A model generated the notes under the pieces. It was not told where the DNA came from and searched no databases. It was given only the letters and a program-made list of their open reading frames with translations. Position numbers and translations under genes: made by a program. From Carposina sasakii (Eukaryota > Arthropoda > Insecta > Lepidoptera > Carposinidae): 64,000 bases of DNA. This document shows, in pieces, positions 56,001 to 63,887 of this stretch (the stretch's first letter is position 1; every line of letters begins with the position of its first letter). The stretch spans positions 620,001-684,000 of the forward strand of contig CP053167.1 in assembly GCA_014607495.2 (NCBI GenBank), given 5' to 3'.

Positions 56001-57524
56001 TCTTCGAGCAAGATAACAAAAAGAATAATTATTTCTACAACATGCAAGTTGTTCGATCCGTTAGGGCTCCTGAGTTGTTGCATTATCAAGCCTAAAATCC
56101 TACTTCAAAATTTATGGTCATCAAAACTTGAATGGGATGATCCCGTCCCGGCTAATTTTGAAAAGAGATGGTTGAAGTTTCTCAACAATTTGAATCACCT
56201 ATCTGAAATTACTTTGCCCAGACACGTTCTGTCTGACGATCCAAATACTGATTATACCGAATTGCATTGTTTTGTGGATGCTTCTCAAGAAGCCTATGGA
56301 GTCTGTGTTTATCTACGATCTGTGGATAAAAATGATCAAGCAACAGTTCGGCTACTTTGTGCGAAAGCTCGAGTTGCACCTATCAAGGTTCTAACTATTC
56401 CTCGCCTCGAGTTATGTGCTGCCTTATTGGGGGCTCAATTATGCACAAAGGTAGTCCAATCTATTAAAATAAATATATCAAAGCGAATAATATGGTCTGA
56501 TTCTACAGTGGTTCTCAGTTGGCTTAAAACACAATCTAAAGTACTACAAACTTTTGTGCGCAATCGAGTCAATAAAATTAACGAGCTCACCCAAGGTTAT
56601 GTGTGGAAACACGTACCTACGGAGTTGAATCCGGCGGACTTGGCATCGCGGGGAATTGAACCGCAACATTTGCGGACTTTGTCTTTGTGGTGGGAGGGTC
56701 CGTCTTTCCTAAAAAGAAAACCTGCTGATTGGCCATTGCAACCTCACACTACGCTCTCAAATTTGCCAGAAGTTAAAGCACTATTAACTATTGACGATGC
56801 AATTCCAAGTAATTTTGACTCAATTGTATTGTTCGATCGATATTCAAAATATGTTAGATTGAAAAGAATATACGCATATGTTTTTAGATTTATTTCTAAC
56901 TGTAAAAAACGGAGTGCGACGTTAACCGGGCCATTGCAAGCACATGAACTGAAGGACTCATTGACATATTTAGTAAAAGTATCTCAATCGCAGTCATTTC
57001 ATAATGATATTAAAAATTTAACTATGGGTAAGCCACTTCATCACAAAAGTAAGATATTGTCTCTAAACCCATTTATTGATTCAAAAGGAATTTTACGAGT
57101 AGGAGGGAGAATCAGCAACTCTGACTATAATTATGATAAAAAACATCCAATTTTGTTGGACTCTAAACACCGTCTTACAAAACTTATTATGAACTATCAG
57201 CACGTACATCTACATCATGCGGGTGCTCAATTATTGCTGTCGTCTTTGCGCGAAGAGTTTTGGCCGATCGGTGGAAGGAACTTGGCTCGTAGTATTTGTA
57301 ATAAATGTGTCGTATGTACTCGACTGAAAGGCAAAACCATTCAGCCTATAATGGGTGATTTACCTAAAGTAAGAATTGAGCCAAGCAGCCCCTTTAACTC
57401 CACTGGTATGGACTTTGCTGGTCCATTTATGATTGCAAACAAAAAGGACGTGGAAGTCGTAATACTAAAGCTTATCTATGCTTGTTTGTCTGCCTTACTA
57501 CCAAGGCCATTCATCTCGAACTAG
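53079..57524 (+). CDS. BEL/Pao gag-pol polyprotein, interrupted in integrase
   Basis: 1,481 codons from ATG 53079 to TAG 57524. An in-frame TGA lies at 53034-53036. ATG 53076 is an alternative start one codon earlier, and the upstream TTG at 53037 is not credible. Residues roughly 130-300 are gag-like (LPTINLPTFDGNYTRWLEF). Zinc knuckles start at C358 (CLVCGQGHYIFQC) and C386 or so (CTNCLRTGHNDPQC). Protease active site DTGS is at D481. Reverse transcriptase has D820 in TADIEKMY and YIDD at 894-897. RNase H acidic residues are D1067, E1111 and D1141. Integrase has an H-H-C-C zinc site (H1375 region, C1407/C1410) and the first catalytic Asp, D1445, in GMDFAGPF. After the A-run at 57441-57445 the frame no longer matches integrase and soon stops, so the product would lack the other two catalytic acids. 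Confidence 0.93.
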   Translation: MEGEGTSSTELIKKLNKRRGGIKSQLTMFKEFVRNLNAGQDSGLSSLQIKELSLRLDGLRRLMNDYNTVQLQLEDISPNCDEQLAERGQTEGIFYSQIALAQDMIDNYSAKVVEGDEYKSTSSHHNLNNSIRLPTINLPTFDGNYTRWLEFKDLFESLIHNNDSIAPVNKFHYLRNSLHGSASVVIKSIDFSASGYELAWNTLCERYDNKNILVNNHLSSIVNINPINKESFKALRYLLDTVSKNLNSLESLGISTKGWDPLVIFLVSSKLDPKTNGKWEEYKGSYTRLSSINNTAEVPTLEQFKDFLRNRANVLETMFCSRSNEKPCGILINKSTSKDNKYPKSFVASLEGSRIKPCLVCGQGHYIFQCNKFKAMSVEDRLVQVSKHKLCTNCLRTGHNDPQCSLKGTCRSCRKKHNTLLHNDSVVSNNIATSDTAENNVVNSVANLSTGTPGQVLLCTAQVEVYCLHSDETCLARVLLDTGSQSCFITNDLKEKLALPTSKINSFKVSGINNKQTEITERTRIKVRSRFNPFTINVDCLVIPSITGNLPNVEADVKKLNLPNGVDLADPLFYKPSQIDILLGADKFFEVIGFNQIKLGKNKPILQDSKLGWIVAGFTGDRYYRSNCNLVNCNLATTRQKPASLQDVDNSLRRFWEVEELPSDCKPYSIDEEFCETHFIENTTRLPNGRFSVQMPFKEEPEESLGTSYPIAMRRFINLENKLNKNHKTKNEYSNFLKEYVELGHMTEVKQPPVGYYLPHHCIIREQKETTKLRVVFDASAKTTTGKSLNDIQAVGPVVQSDLLSILLRFRTNRYILTADIEKMYRQISLSEQQRHWQLILWRDHIDQPIKTFQLNTLTYGTASAPFISTRCLKQLALECSDKIVANVIENDFYIDDLNTGSSSIEELKHIYTHVVKVLNSACLPLRKFRTNCPEILEDQTGSSNCLDFDKEASVLGLKWFPQSDHLHFPIDIESSSKITKRIIISTTCKLFDPLGLLSCCIIKPKILLQNLWSSKLEWDDPVPANFEKRWLKFLNNLNHLSEITLPRHVLSDDPNTDYTELHCFVDASQEAYGVCVYLRSVDKNDQATVRLLCAKARVAPIKVLTIPRLELCAALLGAQLCTKVVQSIKINISKRIIWSDSTVVLSWLKTQSKVLQTFVRNRVNKINELTQGYVWKHVPTELNPADLASRGIEPQHLRTLSLWWEGPSFLKRKPADWPLQPHTTLSNLPEVKALLTIDDAIPSNFDSIVLFDRYSKYVRLKRIYAYVFRFISNCKKRSATLTGPLQAHELKDSLTYLVKVSQSQSFHNDIKNLTMGKPLHHKSKILSLNPFIDSKGILRVGGRISNSDYNYDKKHPILLDSKHRLTKLIMNYQHVHLHHAGAQLLLSSLREEFWPIGGRNLARSICNKCVVCTRLKGKTIQPIMGDLPKVRIEPSSPFNSTGMDFAGPFMIANKKDVEVVILKLIYACLSALLPRPFISN

Positions 57525-58315
57525 TCAGCGACCTATCTACTGAAGCTTTCATACTTTGTCTACGTAGGTTCGTATCACGTCGAGGCAAACCTAATGTAAT
57601 ATATTGCGATAATGGCAGGAATTTTGTTGGCGCACACAATGAGCTGGGTAGGGTATTACGGTCCAGTCGTCACCCAGTTTCTGATTATGCGGCTAATGAG
57701 ACAATTAATTTTAAATTCATTCCGGCCTATGCTCCCAATTTTGGCGGAATTTGGGAGGCCGGAGTAAAATCCGCAAAATTTCATATGAAACGCGTTGCGG
57801 GTAACGCAAAACTGACGTTCGAGGAATTAGCCACGCTTTTTATAGAGATAGAAGCCATCCTTAACTCTCGTCCGTTAACTCCCCTTTCGTCCGATCCCAA
57901 CGACATGAACCCTTTAACTCCCGGGCACTTTTTAATCGGCCGACCACTATCATCAGTACCTTCACTACCTGCTACCGGAACACCAGTCAACAGATACAAG
58001 CGCATCGAGCAGATCCGGCAACAGTTTTGGGAACGATGGCGTCGCGAGTTTATGGCGGAGCTACAACAACGCGTCAAATGGAAGAACGGCCAAAGAGACA
58101 TCCAAATTGGTGACCTCGTCGTACTCAAGGAGGACAACCTGATGCCGCTTCAATGGCGAAAAGGGCGCGTCAGCCGTCTCTACCCCGGTCCAGACGGAAC
58201 ATGCCGTGTCGCTGATATTATAACCGATAAAGGGATTATTAAAAGAGCTGTAAACAAGATGTGTCTCTTGCCGGTAACTGATCACGACAATGAAACCAAT
58301 GCAGTGACCCAGTGA
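57446..58315 (+). CDS. BEL/Pao integrase C-terminal part in a shifted frame
   Basis: This frame is open from before 57446 to TGA 58313-58315 and carries the rest of integrase: the second catalytic Asp in YCDNGRNF (57608), the catalytic Glu in GGIWEAGVKSAKF (57755), and the C-terminal domain with PGHFLIGRPL and IGDLVVLKEDNLMPLQWRKG typical of BEL/Pao. It has no plausible start of its own (the TTG at 57482 is mid-domain). It overlaps the upstream frame by about 80 bases. One missing base in the five-A run at 57441-57445 explains the break, so this belongs with the upstream frame and is not a separate gene. Confidence 0.9.
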   Translation, partial: GRGSRNTKAYLCLFVCLTTKAIHLELVSDLSTEAFILCLRRFVSRRGKPNVIYCDNGRNFVGAHNELGRVLRSSRHPVSDYAANETINFKFIPAYAPNFGGIWEAGVKSAKFHMKRVAGNAKLTFEELATLFIEIEAILNSRPLTPLSSDPNDMNPLTPGHFLIGRPLSSVPSLPATGTPVNRYKRIEQIRQQFWERWRREFMAELQQRVKWKNGQRDIQIGDLVVLKEDNLMPLQWRKGRVSRLYPGPDGTCRVADIITDKGIIKRAVNKMCLLPVTDHDNETNAVTQ

Positions 58316-58390
58316 CATGTAACCGTTTATCCGGGTCATGCTTCGCATCCAGCCAGCAGCTGAAGACTTGAAAGCTCTACTTTCAACGCC

Positions 58391-58398
58391 GCGGAGGA
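58391..58398 (+). promoter_or_regulatory. Polypurine tract
   Basis: GCGGAGGA immediately precedes the 3' LTR, the expected place for plus-strand priming. It is short and contains one C. Confidence 0.6.
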
Positions 58399-58681
58399 TG
58401 TTACTGCCGAGTCTTCATCGGCCACCATCGGCCACCATCGTCGCCGGCGCCGCCTTGTGCGGGGCGCGCGGGAGGGTGGCCACTCGGGTCTGAGCCACCA
58501 GACGGTCAGACTACCTCAGCAAACGTAGCGGGCGCGTCTAGCCCAATTCTATATTTTTACACTAAGTGCTCAACTCATTTGTAATCTATTTTAAATACCA
58601 ATATAATACCTTGCATGAAAATCTTGGTGTCTAATTTGGATCTGAAAACCTACATTAAGTACGCCCCTATAAGCGCGTACA
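58399..58681 (+). repeat. 3' LTR of the BEL/Pao element
   Basis: Same length and ends as the 5' LTR, two substitutions apart. 83 bp separate the pol stop codon from it. Confidence 0.95.
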
Positions 58682-58884
58682 ATACGTTTTCACCAAAACT
58701 CTGGAGTGCAAAAATTTATGCTCAGCAATAAGAAGAGAAAAGAGATATCAAACAAATGACTGTTTAAAAACTTCGAATCGTTGTTACCGAAGCGAAGTGT
58801 TGTGGAACTTCTCTGAGTTATGGTCCGGAAGAAATTGAACCATTTTTTATGTGATGCATTCGTTGACAAATAAGTTACATAGGT

Positions 58885-59115
58885 ATAAATAAATATTCAC
58901 AGACTTCACAACACATTGACCTAGACCCACATTAAGATCCCCAAGGTCTTGTGTCGTGGGTACTAAGCAACGGTATATAAATACATAGATAAGTATAGAA
59001 ACATCCATGACTCGAAAACATCGATATTCATCATACCAATGTTTGTACCTACCGGTATTTGAACCCAGGACCTATGGAGTCGCAGGCAGGGCCACTACCA
59101 ACTACACCAATCGGT
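58885..59115 (-). mobile_element. SINE1 copy, diverged head
   Basis: Tail 'ataaatattcacagacttca' at the left. The B-box region is TTCAAATACCGG, with a changed base relative to other copies, so it is probably inactive. Confidence 0.78.
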
Positions 59116-59196
59116 CTATATATATATCTATCGAAATATAGTCTCTCGTATGCGTCATTTTACATACCCCAATTACACTAAATATATACATATAGG

Positions 59197-59320
59197 TACA
59201 TACATACATATAATCACGCCTTTATCCCTTACGGGGTAGGCAGAGCACCAAGGGCCGATAGAACCACATGGTGCCACTTCTGACTAATTTTGAGGGTATA
59301 GTTGAGATGTACAAGTTCTA
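59197..59320 (-). mobile_element. SINE4, 3' half only
   Basis: (CATA)n, 'taatcacgcctttatccctt' and 'aattttgagggtatagttga', then ends at 'tgtacaagttc'. Confidence 0.65.
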
Positions 59321-59383
59321 TACTAAGTATATTTATTTCTTTATTACACCAAACCCATTTTGTACAAAATAAAGTTAGAAATA

Positions 59384-59627
59384 CAGGATGATTTTTGGTC
59401 GTCAACGTTCCCGAAAACTACGGAATCTCCTCATCATCACGATCATTTTTCTCTATGGAAGCATACCTGGGAAGTGTCTGGTTTCCAAAATAAATTTCGC
59501 ACGATCAAGGAATTTAAATAAAAAAAAAATAAAAAAAATTCCCAGCATTTTTTTTGGCATAAACTTACTTTATTTCATGTATAGAATACGTACCCTTCGT
59601 TAAAGGTGGCCACAAAAAAACACCCTG
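59384..59627 (+). mobile_element. DNA-F2 with a central deletion
   Basis: CAGGATGATTTTTGGTCGTC to CACCCTG, ATA left and TATA right. The sequence jumps from 'gtctggtttccaaaataa' to 'atttcgcacgatcaagg', removing about 130 bp of the middle. Confidence 0.72.
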
Positions 59628-59689
59628 TATATTCCATGGCTGTATTTCCAAAAATGGTTTTAATGGAGCTCTAAGATTCCAAATAAGGT

Positions 59690-59845
59690 ACTAGAGTAGG
59701 GTCTGATGCAAAAAGATCAGTGACAACTTACTAGTTCATCGGATGAGAGAACGCTCCCTATACATTACTACTTTAGTCGACTCTTACGACATGCACGGAA
59801 GGAGATGCGGCTGATATATTGAAGCTCCGGATCAGCACAGAAAGG
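59690..59845 (+). repeat. Repeat Y copy
   Basis: 'aaaagatcagtgacaactta', 'gtcgactcttacgacatgca', 'ggagatgcggctgatatatt' in order. Confidence 0.57.
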
Positions 59846-60231
59846 AGTTTTATCTTCTATAAGTTAACGTGAAATAGAGATGGAACAATTTTACTCCGAG
59901 GTATAAGAAGTACCATTGATGACAAAGACTAAATTTAAGTTTCGTCATATAGAAGATCGATAAATTAATGTTTACGTTTTTACCTATATTTCAACGAATA
60001 CCCGTAAAAAATGCCGGAGGTAACTAACTTCAACGAAGTAAAAGGAAATATGAAACAATATAATCATTTGTAAAATTTTTTGAAGCGCCTTTTTCCACGC
60101 TTGCCGTAATTGAGTTTAAAAGAGAGTACCTATTTCTCAGATTTTATATGAAATAAATAGAATAGGCACGTTACTGAACTGTACCTTTTTTAAAGACAAT
60201 AAGCACACATTTACAAAAGATGTGATCTGTG
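59846..60231. other. Unassigned, AT-rich
   Basis: No gene recognised. Confidence 0.2.
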
Positions 60232-60343
60232 GGGTAAGCACAAACCTCTCGATAGTCCGTAACGCTAGCGTCAAACTGTCATCACATAGATTTTGCTAGC
60301 GAGTCGCTAGCGTTACGCCGCGTAAAAAGGTTCGTGCTTACCC
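60232..60343. mobile_element. MITE-F, 112-bp foldback
   Basis: GGGTAAGCACAAACCT ... CGTAACGCTAGCG at the left is inverted at the right as CGCTAGCGTTACG ... AGGTTCGTGCTTACCC, with a few unpaired bases. The loop is about 35 bp. A single copy in this window. Confidence 0.65.
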
Positions 60344-60861
60344 GACTGAGCTAAAAAATATATTGACAATAGGTACACGAATGCAACAAACAACCTAGGT
60401 ACCCCTGGATTCACTTGAATTCAAAATAGTCAATGTCAAGTAAAACAAAACGCGACAACCACAATGATTGAACACTGATTCAAAAAAACTATAGTCATGG
60501 ATAAGGTATTAGATAGGATTGTTTATAATATTTTCGTGAAAATTCGAGCATGTTCTATACATTTATATCTCATGTCATCGTCCTACATGTCAGCCCACCG
60601 GTAATGAATAAACGAATTGCTCATTCCAGGAGACATTGTTTATATTTTTGTCAACAAATATAAAATGGCAAATAAACAAGACTACCTACGAGTATTTGAT
60701 ATATAAATTGGTGTAGTCCAAACTCAACGCCTTTCCAACTTGATCCCAAGAATTTAATACAGAGATAGTCTAGAGACTAAAGAAAATAGAATAAAAGACT
60801 CGTGCTTACAATTTTTGAGGATATCCCTCGATTCGACTCGATCGATGTTTGGTTTAATATA
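60344..60861. other. Unassigned, AT-rich
   Basis: No gene recognised. Confidence 0.2.
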
Positions 60862-61060
60862 TAAGCTAGTGTTTAGCTATCGGGATGAAAAAATAACGTT
60901 GCCAAAAACGTAATTTAAAAGAGATGGTAAAATTCGTCATCCGAGTTAATTGACCCGATAGCTCAGTTGGTTAGAGCAAAAGCACGGTTTGCGAAGAGGT
61001 ATTGAGTTCAAATCTCACTCAGGTGATTTTTTTTTTTTTCATTTTCTTAATAATATTTAT
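60862..61060 (+). repeat. Repeat T, with an internal tRNA-like domain (AAAGCACGG form)
   Basis: A shortened 5' module ('agctatcgggatgaaaaaat', 'gagatggtaaaattcgtcat') precedes a tRNA-like segment at 60951-61026 (ATAGCTCAGTTGGTTAGAGC, then GAGTTCAAATCTCAC). Its core matches the 30193 copy. A T-run follows. Confidence 0.58.
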
Positions 61061-61957
61061 AATATATAAGACTTACATTATAAGTGATCAAAATGTTCTG
61101 TTACAGTCCAAAACAGATTACATGCAATATTTGAGGTAGTCTTCGATTTTTACAAGACCCCATCATTAGATCCTGATATGATGAGGATTTGAACTAGAAA
61201 GCATAGGTACCGTGGCCAACTATGAAAAAACAAAATTGAAATCGGTGCAAAATCGGCAAACTTCTAAGGCAACGTATACTGTATCCATGGAATTTGCTTA
61301 ACATAGCCATTTTGCTACATTCTGTTTAGATATCTCTTAATTTTTTTTACTTTATCCTGAAGGAAAGGCAAGGGGAACTAAGCCCATACAGCCTTTGTCT
61401 TTAGTAAATGATTTCTGAATTTATGATGGAGGATATTAATGGAATGGAAACATCGGAAAAATCCTCAAAAATGGGTGTAAAATTAGTAAAGATCAAAAAG
61501 AATTGCAGAAACAACTTACATGAGCCCATGAAGAGATCGCATTCCGACTAAAGTTTTATTTAGCTTACCTGCATATAAAACCATGCACACGCACGAGATT
61601 CGCATCACACGTAAACAAAATATAACCAGAAAACATCACTTTACGGACACATGCAAGCCATTTACGAGTACAAATAAATTTTGATTTTCACAAGAAAAAT
61701 ACACCCGAACCGTTCCAGCTTTTCCCGCCGAATCTGATCTCTTAAAGCCAAATTTTCTGAGACGGCCAATAAGAATCAAGGAAGAAAGGAACTTAAATTT
61801 TCTTTTATTTCCTCCTGCCAAGGGCTAGGCCATAACGCACATTATTGATATCTACGGCCTGTTTCCGAAGCCTGAATCTGTACTATAACAATAAATTGTG
61901 AACGCTGTCTCTGTACGAAAACAAATATATTCCAAGAAATGTTCAATTTATAGATTA
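61061..61957. other. Unassigned, with a MITE-A-like end
   Basis: 61285-61326 'tttgcttaacatagccattt' then 'tgctacattctg' is a MITE-A remnant. The rest has no recognised gene; the 61-residue minus ORF at 61636 is unsupported. Confidence 0.3.
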
Positions 61958-62310
61958 CTAGTAGACGCCCATGATTCCGTCTGCGTGGACTGCAAGTAAA
62001 AGAAAATATCAAAATTCTCTGAGATAAAAATAATTCCCGGGATAAATAGTGGCCTATGTCCTTTCTCATGCTCCAGACTATATTTGTACCAAATTTCATT
62101 TCTCCATCGAGGGTTTGCCCACCACCGGGCCCTATACCCTCCGCTGACGACTCATAGTCACGAACATAAGACACTACAGTCGTAACGAGAAGCCAGATCC
62201 AAGCACCTAGCATGCAACCATAAATAAATTTGAACTTCCGAATAGTGACGCCTGATACAATTAAAAATTTCATTTCAATCGGTTCTGTCCATAATATTAG
62301 TACGGAGGTA
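61958..62310 (-). mobile_element. Helitron-2-like element interrupted by repeat Z
   Basis: CTAGTAGACGCCCATGATTC at the left, hairpin region diverged, then 'agataaaaataattcccggg' and 'tttgtaccaaatttcattt', interrupted at 62102, resuming 'caatcggttctgtccataat' at 62276. Confidence 0.58.
62102..62264 (-). mobile_element. Repeat Z, nested insertion
   Basis: 'cccaccaccgggccctatac', 'aagcacctagcatgcaacca' and 'tttgaacttccgaatagtga'. AAATTTCATTT lies on both sides (62091-62101 and 62265-62275), an 11-bp direct repeat consistent with a retroposon-type target duplication. Confidence 0.5.
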
Positions 62311-62314
62311 AGGA

Positions 62315-62485
62315 CTAGTAGACGCTCGCGACTTCGTTCGAATGGACTACAGAATATAGCCAATATCCTTCTCCGTACTCCCATCTATATGTATGTAAAA
62401 ATTCCAGAAGATAAATTAAGTCAATAAATCGTCACGAGGTAACAAAGATACAAACTTAAGTTCGTATTAATAATATTAATATAGA
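62315..62485 (-). mobile_element. Helitron fragment
   Basis: CTAGTAGACGCTCGCGACTT and 'tcgttcgaatggactacaga' at the 3' side; the 5' side reaches 'tattaataatattaatatag'. It stands in tandem with the preceding Helitron, same orientation. Confidence 0.5.
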
Positions 62486-63035
62486 TGAATCTCCATTTAT
62501 CTTGCTGTCAAAAGGGACTACAATAAGGGACAACGGACTAAAGCTGATCAGAAGTGGGTACCTGCAGAAGTCAAATCGTGACACTTGTTCACGCTTGACC
62601 GGCGACTGTAGTCCCAGGGGATGCCGGGGAAAACAAACAGGTCGTTAAATTTAACTTAAAGACAGTTTCGCTTTAACTGTTAAGGGAAAGTTACTTTATT
62701 CCCAAACGCAAACAGGAGATCGGTATAAATCTCCGGAGAGAAACATTATCTGTCATTAATTTCGTAGTAGTAACCGTTTATCTGGAAGACAGAAAGTTAA
62801 TAAATATTAACATGTTTTAATTCATGGATTTGCTATTGTTTCTCTTATTACATAATATTTTAATTTATACTGTACGAATCACAGAGGATCACGACTTACA
62901 AAAAAATGAACTGGTTTTAGAGGTTCATAGTAATTAGTGGTTTACTAATTTACTAATTTCTATAATCCTGAGGATGCCACGGTTGTTGGCGAAACATATG
63001 TAGATTGTTTATCTAGTTTTTGATTTCGGAATGGT
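62486..63035. other. Unassigned
   Basis: 'cctgaggatgccacggttgt' and 'ggcgaaacatatgtagattg' near 62967-63007 look like part of a dispersed repeat, but no second copy is in the window. No gene recognised. Confidence 0.25.
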
Positions 63036-63225
63036 GCAATGTATCGTCTTGCATGCTAGGTGCTCGGGTCTGGTTTCTCATGGCGATTGTAGTTAGTGCA
63101 AGTGCCTGTTGTCGCAATTTTGAGTTATCAGATCCGAGGGTCAGTGGAGGGTGTAGGGCCCGGTGGTGGGCGCACCCATAGTAAATGTTTGAACTTCCGA
63201 ATTGTAACGCCTAATACAATTTCAT
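63036..63225 (+). repeat. Repeat Z, inverted relative to 62102
   Basis: 'ttgcatgctaggtgctcggg', 'gatccgagggtcagtggagg', 'tagggcccggtggtgggc' are the complement of the nested copy. The following 'tttgaacttccgaattgtaa' is in the same direction as in the nested copy, so the element has an internal rearrangement or the two copies differ by inversion. Confidence 0.5.
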
Positions 63226-63409
63226 TTTCAAAAAAATGAACATAAATCTTATTTTGAAGGCGTTTTTTTTTTGGATTGTATCACCAACTGTGCCTTAACA
63301 GTGTACCGCTTATATTTTAAAATCCGTATAATTCCCGTAAAGCTTATCTTAGCGACTGCCCTTAATAGGCCGGGAGCTGCCGTACCATCATGGTACAGAA
63401 AAAATAATA
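63226..63409. other. Unassigned, short
   Basis: No feature recognised. Confidence 0.2.
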
Positions 63410-63810
63410 CAAAGTTTGTATTCCAAGTCGCCTATGTCGGACGGCAAGGCTAAATCACGTAGAAGCTTATACGTTTTTTCCGTGACGCTACTCAACAGGA
63501 TAGCACGCCTCTTCGCCTGTGATTTGTCTTCCATGTCTCCCAGGTCATTCTCCAAGAACCACTGCTCTAACCGATCATTCTTGAACTTGGTGATTGAAAG
63601 TTGACTAAGAACCAATAGAGACATTTCGCCATGATAATTCACACACAAAAAATTAAATCACGCGGGTAACGATTTCGTCGCCAATGTTAAGAGGGTTCGG
63701 GGATAGGGAGTTCAAGGAAAGACGTCCGTATTTAGGCACGAGTATATTTCTAACTACCAGTTTGACAAGCAATGAGCGGGACGCAGCGCGCTCTCTTATA
63801 ACTTACATAT
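63410..63810 (-). pseudogene. LTR-retrotransposon 5' fragment (gypsy-like gag start)
   Basis: The minus strand has a frame with FKNDRLEQWFLENDLGDMED and KRRAILLSSVTEKTYKLLRD, resembling the N-terminal gag region of Ty3/gypsy-type elements. Upstream on that strand a TGTAAGTTATAAGAGAGCGC ... CTCTTAACA stretch of about 115 bp may be an LTR, followed by TTGGCGACGAAATCG, a primer-site-like motif. The frame stops at 63388, and no protease or polymerase follows. Truncated; class assignment is by resemblance only. Confidence 0.55.
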
Positions 63811-63887
63811 TTACTGCCGAAAGATGGCCGAAAGGGAGACTTTCCGACTGAAAAACAATTATTATTTCACTAGATGAAGCTAGTGAG

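Larger units (their letters stand above)
51915..58681 (+). mobile_element. BEL/Pao LTR retrotransposon, near-complete, 6,767 bp
   Basis: Two 283-bp direct LTRs (51915-52197, 58399-58681) enclose a gag-pol region. ATACG occurs immediately outside both ends (51910-51914 and 58682-58686), a perfect 5-bp target duplication as expected for this group. Order of domains is gag, zinc knuckles, aspartic protease, reverse transcriptase with YIDD, RNase H, integrase and a C-terminal basic domain, as in BEL/Pao. No env-like frame follows. LTRs differ at two sites, so the insertion is young. The single lesion is a frame change inside integrase. Confidence 0.95.

Noticed and set aside
57482..58315. A separate 277-residue integrase gene
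   Set aside because: It begins mid-domain at a TTG and completes the integrase of the preceding frame, so it is the downstream part of a broken gag-pol.
28307..61026. Four tRNA-like segments as functional tRNA genes
   Set aside because: The D and T arms look right, but the anticodon region does not make a proper stem and loop, and all four sit inside a dispersed repeat.
61842..62384. 180-residue minus-strand ORF
   Set aside because: It crosses two Helitron fragments and repeat Z, and its residues match chance ORFs in other Helitron copies.
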